A stretch of 64,000 nt of DNA from Talinum fruticosum (taxonomy: Eukaryota; Streptophyta; Magnoliopsida; Caryophyllales; Talinaceae). The notes under the pieces are model-generated. The model worked only from the letters and a program-made list of their open reading frames with translations, had not been told where the DNA came from and searched no databases. A program made the position numbers and the translations under genes. The stretch spans positions 1,488,001 through 1,552,000 of the forward strand of contig JAITYX010000076.1 in NCBI GenBank assembly GCA_021018815.1, read 5' to 3'. Below are positions 50,896-61,220 of this stretch, piece after piece. Each line of letters opens with the position of its first letter. The stretch's first letter is position 1.

Positions 50896-53109
50896 GATTT
50901 TGAGCTGGTGATTTCAACAAATTCTGGAAAATTGAGGGATACCCAGCTGAGAATTTTTGTAGATGAACAAAACCCAGAGAGGGGATTCTGTAATTTAAAG
51001 GTGTAATAGCAACAATCTAGTGAGGAATTTGGAATAAAATTAGCAAAACCCATAAAGAAGAAGACTAAAAAGAGGAGACTTTATATTATCTGATGGCCGC
51101 CTTCTATTAAAGACTTGGAAGAAGTCTGAATTGGACCACTGTGTCAACTCAACAAGGAGGAGAGAGGGAAGAAAGAGCAAGAATTTTCAACAGAAGTTTG
51201 CCACCAAGCAGAGTTCTACATTTTAGAGAGAGAATATCTGGGGATTCACAAAGTGAAAGAAGCTTCGCAGGTCGTCACCGAGGGAGTAAACTATTGCTAA
51301 TCAAATGAGTAGGGGGTTCCGATTGAATAGGTCAAAGAAGTTGAATGGGTATTGTGTAGGTAATTGAAAACTCAAAGTTAAGAAAATGAGCAAATGGAAT
51401 CTGAATTCATGCATGTCATTGGCTAGTCGAAGGAGAAGAGAGAGAAAATGAGGGGATTGAATTGACCGAAAGGCTGGAGATGAAGGGGTTTTAAAATGGG
51501 TTGTACGTTGAAAACACATCTTATCTTCATAAATGAAAGGAAGGTTGTTAAGGACTCGTTTTCAGGCAAAGGAAGGACTCTCAGAAACAGGGTAGAAAAC
51601 GATTGGTATTTAGGAGGAGATCATCCATAAGCAATTTGAGTATCAATCGGGATGAATTAACAAATGGTGGCAGCAACTCTCATCACCAAATGGGAAATTG
51701 GCAAGGGTTTAAAAATCTATTTCAAAGGTATAGATTTTCCCCTCACGCTCGTCTCCTTTTAAATCTGTAATAATTATAAATACGGTGAAAAAAATTATCT
51801 CATAAAATGATTGGTTAAGCGATTGATGTCAATTATTTATCGAAAAAGTTTTTTTTCATCCAAAAAAAGTGTTTTATGGAGATATGTTATCAATCTTATT
51901 CATTTCATTTGATTTATTTAAATATGTTTAGAAAATTATACTTGAAACCTGAAATATCATATACTAATATTGACCTTTTATGAGGAGCTTGAAACTACTA
52001 GTAGTAGCACTAAAGTTATGAAGAAGCTCAAAATTCATCAGGTAATTGTTTGAAACTAGTAATAAGAAAAGCTTTAAGTTACAGAGAAGTTTCATAAACA
52101 TAGCTTCTAACAAGCACTTTAGCTTTTTGGTAAAATTGTTATTTATTGTATTAATTTTATATACAATCAATTTAAAACTTACAAAATAAACTGAATAGAA
52201 TCATATTGGTTGCAAAACAATGCCAAAACATCATATATAATATTAATATTATCATATATTCGACATGTTCTACAAATACATGTTAAATCACCGAGAACCT
52301 TCTATAGAGAGGAAAGAACGTCTAGTGAGAGAAAGAACCTACAATTGAGCATTCCTAGTCACACTCATGTTTGTCAAAGAACCAAAGTCTCCTAATCCAA
52401 TTGCTTTCCCTTGTGAATCTCTTTCCATTACCTTTGTCTTCGTGTTTCCTACTAGACCTTGAGTCGATGCTCTTAGTGTTCATTACCCCAAGTCCTATGA
52501 ATCTAATATTTGACTCTTCTTTTATCATCGTTTTAGTCGACCTTGTCTCTCTTATCCCGATTTTCATTATTAATTTTATTGTAAAATAGTTCTAAAACAT
52601 CATATATAATGTGCATATTATCATGTACAAACTAATGATGGTGTTTGAGATTTGCAGTAAAATATAGTTTAGAATTACAACCTCATTGCATCTATATGAT
52701 ATATCTTCTTCTTCTTCTTCTTTCCTCTTTTTAATTGAATCTATGTGACATAAGAGAAAAATATTACCATAATAACAAAACTAAAAAGAAGTCATAGTTC
52801 TTTTACATAACTACAAAAGAATTATACAATCCGACATGCTATGATTTGATATTATCACCTTTTTTTTTTTTGGCCAGAGTTACCGAATTGTTTTTTAAAG
52901 AAAAGTGACCACATAGTTGGCTTTGGCACCGGACAAAGTTCCCTTGGGCTCTATCCTCACTCCTCCAGACATTTCTCCCTGTTGGGTACCTCTCGCTTTC
53001 TCTCTTCCCCTGTAAATGAATTGATGAGGGTGCATTCTGCGTGCACAAGAAAACCAAATGAAGCACTGAATTGAAGCATCTGCATCTGTTTTGGGAGATT
53101 TGCAGCTTC
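50896..53109. other. ATL upstream region and spacer
   Basis: The first few hundred bases should hold the ATL promoter and leader (minus strand). The rest is AT-rich with no recognised gene. Short ORFs at 52355-52589 overlap on both strands and show no domain. Confidence 0.45.
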
Positions 53110-53124
53110 ATGAATGAGCTCCCC

Positions 53125-53137
53125 ATGCCTTTGTTAG

Positions 53138-53191
<54 letters not shown>

Positions 53192-56100
53192 GGTCATTGC
53201 TGATAATGTTCTAGACGATTTAAGAACAGGGAACTTGGGGAAAAGCTTCAGAAAGTCTAGGGTATTAGTTCTCCGGTCCACAATTTTGATTTGAAGCCTC
53301 GATTGCTCTTGTGGGTTTCTCGTTGAATGCAAAAAGTAATCGTATTCCTGTAGGAATTTCTCATTTTGAATCGGTAACCTGAAAACATTAGTATTTAGGG
53401 AAATGGCACTTAGCAAAATGCTACTTCTGGTCTTAGGGTTTCGGAGAATCTGCTCACTCATTGAGTTTTCAGGTGTTTTTAGTTTAAACCCAGTGATTGA
53501 CAGACATGATATTTTGCAGTAATTTTGACAGACTTTTTACATTTTAGGGTTCATGAACTTGCCATCCTTAAGTACCCATTTGTGAAAATTGCATTGCTTG
53601 GATCTACATGTTGAACTTTACATGCCAAAAGGGCTTCTTAACTGCTGTATTCTGGGAGGAATTTTTGGTTCATTTCAGCTTGAATTGGTAACTTGAAAGC
53701 TGCAACAATTTATCACTAGTTCAAGCTAATAGTAGGCTTAGTAGCTGCATACAATCTTTGGCACACTTTTGACATGATGCTACTATTATAGCATATACAG
53801 TATAAAGCAATTCCGGAGCCCTCAACTATCAACTTAAGCTTTTGGTTGTGATGGTTCCCATATATAGTATTGGAGCCTTTTTGAGCAAGAGGTCTCAAAT
53901 TAAATAATTGTGCAAGGCTAAGAAGTATGGACACTCCCTACGATTTCACGTATCCCTGACCAATGTGCATTTACATAGATGCACAAAAACATTGCATTTT
54001 GATTTTGATAGTTGTAGGGCACACACACTATGAGTATTTTGTTACTACTTCTATCCAAACATGACCCTCTTAAAATCGAAAAGTATAGAACAATTTATAA
54101 ACTCGTAAATAAACTATTAATATTTTTGGGCCTTCAATAGTGAGCTAAGCTTTTGTTGTGATGTGTTACATTTTTAAAAAATAGGCTTGAAATACAGAAG
54201 CAATTTCTATAGATCCAACAAGGTTCGAACCCAAAACCAATTGGTAATAGGTGGAGTAAGGCAATGGTGGCAAATCACGATCGAGTACAACCTGACTCTA
54301 ATACCATGTTATGTTTTGGAAGAACTGGGTTTAAAGAAACAAGTAATGCATACAAATCTGATGAGGTTCCAACCCAAACCAAGTGGCAATGGGTGGAGTA
54401 ATTCACTAGCTTATATAAAAGTTCGAGGCCTCTAACTTTTATTAATGGAGGAGAACACCCACCTTAAATTATCCATCAAACATGGTTTCTAAATAGTTGC
54501 TTGTGATTTCTTGGAGCATAGTTTTTATATCATTATTGCAAGCGATCTATATCAATTAGACCTTCAGTAGTATGATATGTCTGGTCAAGCATGAAAGTTT
54601 AAAGAGAGTGCATCAGTTGAATCAAGTTTGTAGTTGTTTGTTAGGTTCTAATATTTGGTGGATGACACAGTGAGAAAATGGGTCCAACCATGTGTAGTCT
54701 GAGCAATGATTTGTTCGTTTAATTATTTGGAGAAGATTATCGGCCTTTACTATCAAATTCTTGGAATTAGGAGGTTATGGCCCGTGGCTTAACTGTAGAT
54801 GCTTGACAGAGCAATTACAACCCTATTGCCTTTGTTGGCTGTGCTGTATATTTGTATCCAGAGAAAAGATATATTTTCATGTACTTTTCATTGACATTTC
54901 AAAGCTGAGTAGGTCCTGTTTAATATTTTTTTCTTTTTCTTCTTTTAAGAATAGCCCTGAGTCCTATGCTTTCAATGCAGATTTGTAGGACTGTAACATT
55001 GCTGCTCCCTTTGTGGCTTCTTGTTAAAGTCTTTCCCTTTGGGAAGATGAGAATGATTTGTGTGACCTAGTATTTCTTAGATGACCATAATGACACCAAT
55101 TTGCATGCAAGGTGATCCACTTTGGCTGCTTCTTCGTCTTTGGTAGTAGTTGGAATTTGTTTGCTTTAATTTAGGTTGCATCTTGACTCTTGTAATCATG
55201 CATAGGATGTTACAGGTGAATATTAATATTTTCTGACTAGAGGATAGAATTGCAGCTTTTGAGCCTTCTGGTCTTCTTCTATGGCTACTTTATTAATTCT
55301 AGATTATTACTTATTGTGTTTATAATGACGATTATGACAGATATTGCCATTGCACAACCTTTTTCCAAAGCCATCGGGGTTATGCAAGGTTGCAGCTAGG
55401 CATTACTGGTAAAGCAACAAATTATTCTTTGTTACAATATGAAGAAAGATGGGTGTCATTTTGGAACTTCTCCCAGAATCGAAGAAAGATGAGTATTCAT
55501 CCGGGTCATCACAAGAAGCTGCATCCTAGAATTCTAGTTAAAGCTGTTGCCACTTTTGAGCCTCGGTTTTTGGTCCAGAGTGAAGATGGGGGAAAGGAAA
55601 GCAATGCATCACCATCTAATGTTGAATCAGTGTCCTCAACATTCCATATTGAATCTTCAGATGCAGATTCAAAGGAAATAGATGCAAAAGAAAAGCTAAG
55701 ACGCATGAGGATTTCTAAAGCAAATAAGGGGAACACACCATGGAACAAAGGCAGAAAGCACAGTCCTGGTAAATTATTGTGCAGAGCCCAGGCTTAATCA
55801 GCATCCTGCCTACTTCCTTCATTTAGTTGACAATGGATGTTCGATGATGTGCAGAAACTCTTCAACGTATTAGGGAGAGGACAAAGCTCGCTATGCAGAA
55901 CCCTAAGGTGAAGTCAAGTAAGAGTAATTGGACATTGTTTTGTGTTCTGGATGTATGTGGAATATACTTAAAGATATCACCAAAGCCTGACAGTCACATT
56001 TCAGTCGAGTACTTCTGATTCGAGTATTTTTTAAATATAGCATAAATCTTATGATTCTTTCATATAGTTGATTGACCCACCATATCTGGGTCTGACTTTT

Positions 56101-57860
56101 CTTCACCAGCTAGCTACTTGCCTGTGATTGACTTTTAAAGGTACCTTTCTTGAATATCTTCTGATTGTCTGCGGCTTGGAGTGCAATTAAGTTTAGACAT
56201 CTGCATAAATTTTGTCACCTACTTGTTTTCTCCACTTCTGTTCCCTTGGAGTATTAGGTAGTTAATGCTTCTAAATCTAGGATTCAATGTGAATAGCCTC
56301 TTCTGCATTTAGAGATAAGTTTGTGACGCTTCATAATTGGGAAGATTATTATTATTATTCTTTTGTATTTCTTGCACGTTGATCTCCTTCTCCTTAGTTT
56401 GCCTCTTCATCCTACCTATGTTTTCCTTCCTGTTCCCTTTCACAACCCATCCCACAATTGTTAGTGTCTTCTTTTTCTCCCCATCTTTGCCTGTCGTTTG
56501 ATTGCTATTTCAGGAAGCTATTTTTTTGGAGAAACTGATGTTCTGATTAATGTTTCTAATCCAGGTGAGAATGAAGTTGGCAAGTATCGGTCATGCACAA
56601 AGGTCAGCCACAATTCTTGATAGTTATTTTTTCTCTCTCCCAACTAATCATATGACGAGTCTCAAAGTTTTGCACAACTCGTCACCCCAATATGTCTAAT
56701 GAGTCTTAGATTAAAGACATTTTTGTGCAGTGCATTCTGTTCATACTCACGTTGATTGGCCTGGGTTTTGTTTTGTGGTATAAGTATATATGGAGTCCCA
56801 GTAATTGTTAGCTCTTTACCTTTGTGTTTCCTTTGTCCACTTCTTGCAGCCAAGAAACAAAAGACAAAATTGGAGCTGGCGTGCGAATGGGCTGGAAAAA
56901 GCGCCGTCAGAGGCTGGCAATTCAGGAGTCTTGCCTTTTTGATTGGGAAAACCTAATTGCTGAAGCTGCTAGAAAAGGCTTTGAGGAGGAGGAGGAGCTG
57001 CAGTGGGATTCCTATGAGATCTTGAAAAGGAACTTCGAGCAAGAGTGGTTGGATAGCATAGAGTATAGGAAGACAATGCCCAGACCCAAAAGTAACAAGA
57101 GAGCACCTAAATCTCTTGAACAACGGAGAAAAATCGCCGAGGCCATTGCTGCTAAATGGGCTGATCCTGTAAGTGCTTAACCCTAACACTGAAAAACAAT
57201 TTTTCTGCTTACTGTGAACTCATGCAATACCCTGCTTTTTTTCAAGTTCTAATTGAAACAAGTTCTAATCACTTGAAAAGTTAAAAGCAGTTTTGATACT
57301 CATTGAGGCTAAAATGTCTTTTGACTCCAGAATTACCAACTAATTCAAGTATTCATTAATTGTTCATTGTGCTCCTCCAATTTCTTGTAATTGTTTGCTG
57401 TTAATAGTTTGAATGGTTTGACTTTTGGTTTTAGATGGCAAATGTGCTTTGCTGTTGAGACCAAGTTGTCTGCATATACTGAGTTTGAGTGTAGACTGTT
57501 AAATCCCATGAGTGAGCTGATTTTTGATTGTATGTGTCCAAGGAATATCGAGCAAGAGTGTGTTCTGGATTAGCTAAATATCACGGAACACCGGAGGCAG
57601 CTGAAAGAAAGGTGAAAAGGAAGCCTAGTGGTGAGGGACAGGTCAGAAGAACTCCTAAGAAAAAGATTAGTGATGCGGAACGATCTACTGTAAATGAATT
57701 GAAGGCAAATTCTCAACAACCCAAGTTGGAGAAAAGGTATGTCCCGAAGTATAAGGATCCTCTGGCAACTTCCAAACTGGAAATGTTGAAGAGTATAAGG
57801 GCACAGAGGGTTGCATCACTGGCAAAGAAGAATGAAACCTTGGAGCGAGCAAAGTAAGAC

Positions 57861-57906
<46 letters not shown>

Positions 57907-58806
57907 AAGTTCGTTGTAACATTAGCTTATTCTAAAATTTGGGTATCAATTAATTTAACTAATAGAGTTATAAGAGATTGGTACGAAAACTTAGGTTGAA
58001 GTTGTCACATTAGCCTTTGCACCTTTGTTCATCTGAAAAGGCGGCTTAATGCCTGTGTTGGTAAAATTTCCATATATTTACACAGGATACTGATAGCAGA
58101 AGCTGAGAAGGCAGCAAAGGCTCTTGAGGCTGCTGCAATGAGAAGCCCTGTTGCTCAAGCTTCTCTCACTGAGGCGAGAAAACTCATTGCCGAAGCAACT
58201 CAAACAATTGAGAAAATTGAGAATGGGGACATTGGTCCTCTCCATGATGCCGCATCTAGGTATCACCAAAATCATGTTGAGAAGAATGGAAATACTGCTC
58301 TCTCCAAATATCCCATTGAAGAATATCCAAATGGGATTATTGGCTTTGCCTCTCTACAATCAGGCCAAGGCCAAAATCCAGATTCCAACCTCTATAGGAT
58401 GACAATGCTGGACAAAATGGTCACGAACAATGATCTTCCAAAAAGGCTTGGGGAATACGAATTTCCAGGATTTGAAAATGATAAGCTTACTGCTGAGTTT
58501 GGTGCCCTCCAAGGCAAGTTGCGCTGGGATTCAGATGTAAGCAATCTTACTCCTATAAACGAAGAGACCGTTTGTGAGAAAGTGAACAAAGAATTTGAAC
58601 GCGGTGATGCTATAAATATGTTAAGTTTAAGAGCGCTTATGGATCAATGTTATCACCATCCTGAGCCCAATGGATTTACCAGATTGAATGGCAGTTTTGC
58701 AGTCAATGGAACCAATATGCATATTCATGATGAATCTCCTGCTTCGAATACGGTTATGAAGAAATGGGTCCGTGGGAGGCTGGTTAAAGTTGTAGAATGT
58801 GAGTAA
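53125..58806 (+). CDS. NUMOD3-motif protein (nuclease-associated modular domain, no nuclease domain seen)
   Basis: Seven coding exons: 53125-53137, 55341-55768, 55855-55907, 56565-56602, 56850-57168, 57543-57853 and 58086-58806. They give about 627 residues. The tiny first exon encodes MPLL; an in-frame ATG at 53110 would add five residues. Exon 2 continues DIAIAQPFSKAIG, then loses frame unless one G is added to G4 at 55376-55379. NUMOD3-like helices follow: RISKANKGNTPWNKGRKHSP, ETLQRIRERTKLAM and SIGHAQSQETKDKIGAGVRM, with a weaker copy at SLEQRRKIAEAIAAKWADP. The middle is lysine/arginine-rich and a coiled-coil-like stretch (ILIAEAEKAAKALEAAAM) follows. NUMOD3 is a DNA-contacting module of GIY-YIG and HNH homing endonucleases, but I see no catalytic GIY-YIG or HNH motif. 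Function in plants is unclear to me. Confidence 0.85.
53140..53189 (+). repeat. (CT)n microsatellite directly after a splice donor
   Basis: About 25 CT units start two bases into intron 1 of the NUMOD3 gene (donor GTTCTCTC at 53138). Confidence 0.95.
54190..54450 (-). mobile_element. TRIM-like LTR retroelement remnant with primer-binding site
   Basis: On the minus strand TGGTATTAGAGTCAGG (54291-54306) resembles the initiator-Met tRNA primer-binding site TGGTATCAGAGC. Two similar blocks flank it: 54212-54260 and 54354-54402 share GGTTC.AACCCAAA.CCAA and GGTGGAGTAA. This layout fits a very small LTR element or a decayed Copia end in intron 1 of the NUMOD3 gene. LTR boundaries are not certain. 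Confidence 0.45.
57860..57906 (+). repeat. Compound (CT)n(CA)n microsatellite in the NUMOD3 gene, intron 6
   Basis: About 14 CT units followed by about 9 CA units, starting six bases after the exon 6 donor. Confidence 0.9.
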
Positions 58807-59141
58807 AACTTGCAATAACACATGCATCAAGAGTAAGGCAAGTACTATTGTCATCTTTAAAGAGGAAACCAGACAAATCAAGGATGCTGGGAAATTGGGT
58901 TTTTGCAATTGATGATACTAACTCATGATCATAGTGAAATTTTAGCTAATCAAGTTTATCAGTTGGAGAATGATATGTATCTTGGTGGATAATACAACAT
59001 TGAACATTAGTATTATTCTCTTAGTGTTTTAGCACAATGTACATATACATGTTTCTGATCAGAGGGAGATGTTCATCCCTTGAAACTCGTTCTAAGTAAC
59101 TAAACATAATGTTGTTGAGGCTACTCTCCCCCCCAACCCAG
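58807..59141. other. 3' flank of the NUMOD3 gene
   Basis: Probable 3' UTR with no further gene. Confidence 0.5.
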
Positions 59142-59279
59142 CTACTTGGAAGAAGACTTGGGGTTGCGGCCGGAGTTCTTGAGGTGGGAGTCCACGGTGT
59201 CTTCAACGTGTTTCCTCTTGGATTGTTTGTCTTTGATCCCTTTGCTGATCTCCTTCTGCACCCCTTCAACCTGCGCCAT
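59142..59279 (-). CDS. Candidate 45-residue lysine-rich short ORF
   Basis: On the minus strand ATG at 59279 opens MAQVEGVQKEISKGIKDKQS, continuing KRKHVEDTVDSHLKNSGRNP and KSSSK. The composition is soluble, helical and charged, unlike the random frames nearby, and codon choice looks coding-like. A (GA)n microsatellite and several further minus-strand ATGs lie upstream (59285-59535). GGCGCAG|GTTGAAGG at its start could also be a 3' splice site, so it may be the last exon of a small gene. I do not recognise it. Confidence 0.3.
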   Translation of the reverse strand: MAQVEGVQKEISKGIKDKQSKRKHVEDTVDSHLKNSGRNPKSSSK

Positions 59280-59321
59280 AGATTTATGTTATTACGCCAT
59301 GGGTCAGAGAGAGAGATGGGT

Positions 59322-59322
<1 letters not shown>

Positions 59323-59371
<49 letters not shown>
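59323..59371 (+). repeat. (GA)n microsatellite
   Basis: About 24 GA units. The predicted repetitive peptides on both strands are artefacts. Confidence 0.95.
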
Positions 59372-59377
<6 letters not shown>

Positions 59378-59535
59378 ACATCATCAAGGCCATGGGTGGG
59401 AGGAAGATGGGAGCCATGGACACCCGAACGATTGCTAGCTCTTCCCACCATCCACCGCTGCTGGTTCATCTTCATCTTCATCATCAAAGCATTATGAGTG
59501 GCTCTGCTTCTGCAAAGCCTCTCATGGCCTCTTAG

Positions 59536-59718
59536 CATAAGTACCAACACCATGGATGATCTAACCTCCTGCATCTCTCTCTCTCTCGCTGAACATAAAA
59601 TGCCTTCAACCCATATGGACAAAAAATGAACGTAACGCGGGTGAAAATAGTATGTGTGGAATGCTGGCGTAGGGGAGTAAATTACTGAGCTGTGAGACAT
59701 GCAGTATATCTACGTGCC

Positions 59719-59749
<31 letters not shown>

Positions 59750-60940
59750 CTGTTGTCCTCTCAGTCTGTATTACTGTAGTGTTAATGTATTTTTGTTCTT
59801 TGGTGTGCTATTTTCCTTCTTCCACAAATTTAGCGGTCCCCCAAAAGAAGGGAGCTAGACTCTAGGACTGTAAATTATGCCTCAATGGCTGGTGAGGCTG
59901 ATTTTCAAGGATGCTATTCTTGAATTTTGACTTTTTAGGAATGGATTTTAGGACAATAAAAAAAATCATTTAATTTGGAAATTTTTATAGGGAGTCAATG
60001 TATCCAATTAGGCTGGTTGTTCTAATGAGAATCTCCATGGAATCGAATCTAGTATTTATTTTCCTTGTTCATTGTTAACATATTATTAAGTCAACCTCGT
60101 ACAAGGTGTCTAGTTCTTGAAAATTTACCTATTTAAAAAAAATAATTGGTTCAACAAATTCTCAAATTAAATTTCTATATCCCTAACACTATGTCTATAA
60201 GAGTCGAGCGTAAATATATTTATGATTAACTTTGTCGAAATACAAATCTGTTTTATTATTTTAGATTTATTCTTGTTAGAAAATTATCTTTATAAATGCC
60301 GTATAACTTTTTATTAATAAAATTTCTCTTTCTATAAAAAAAAAACACAATATCCATAAAGAGTGAAATTCAATGCAATGTAATTTGGTCATTAATATAA
60401 CCGAATTCATTAGAACCTTTGTTTTAATTATTAGGGTTATACTTAATTGTCATTTATATTAACAATTAGCTATAGAAAGTTCTAACTAAAATATTGTCAT
60501 TTGAATCTTCTACAAACGCCAATAACTAACAGTTCGAGTTATACACAAAAGTTTTCATAAGATTGTTTAGCTTTTTTGTAAAAGTTTTATAAAATTCAAT
60601 AGTATAATATGATTTTTATAAAATTAAAAAATTATTATCTAAAATACTATTATTAATTAATTAATTAATTTTATAGGTAGCATGATCTCCCTACTACTTC
60701 CTCTCTAATTGTTTTTTTTTAAAATGGTTCAAAATGTTTTTGTGTTGTAGTTGGGCTGACCCAAGAAAACAAGCCGGGCAAAAGGGTACATGGGCTCGTG
60801 ACAAGTCCTCAGCAAAAGAAATCCAGATGGCACAATGACGGACTTGTCTGAAGAACACTCTCTCTCTCTCATAGAGTCCCTCCCACCGACATATATTTCT
60901 ACTTGAAGCAAAGCTTAACCACCTCTTCTCTTTTCTCCAT
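59536..60940. other. Spacer upstream of the O-fucosyltransferase
   Basis: Contains CT runs (about 59576-59587 and 59720-59743), then AT-rich DNA. From about 60900 the sequence becomes pyrimidine-rich, as expected of a promoter or leader. Confidence 0.45.
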
Positions 60941-61220
60941 CCCCGTCTCTGTCTTCTCTGCTGTGCAGATCTAATCGTTGCCCACCCTCTCCCTCTCTCT
61001 CATATATTGATAGTGTCTCCCACTCCGAGTGTTACTGCCCAGCTGAATACCATCATCCTTAAATCTTAGACAACACTCACACCCTTATTCTCTTATCAGA
61101 AATTCTGAGCACCCAGAAATTTTTTTCCACTTTTCAGGATATTTCCCCAACTGGGCATATCGTAATTTCCCAGAATTCGTTGAATTTCAGTGGAAGAATA
61201 CCGTCTTTAATCCAATAAAG

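Noticed and set aside
53108..53461. Minus-strand ORF with a run of arginine-glutamate
   Set aside because: It translates the (CT)n tract and the first exon region of the NUMOD3 gene.
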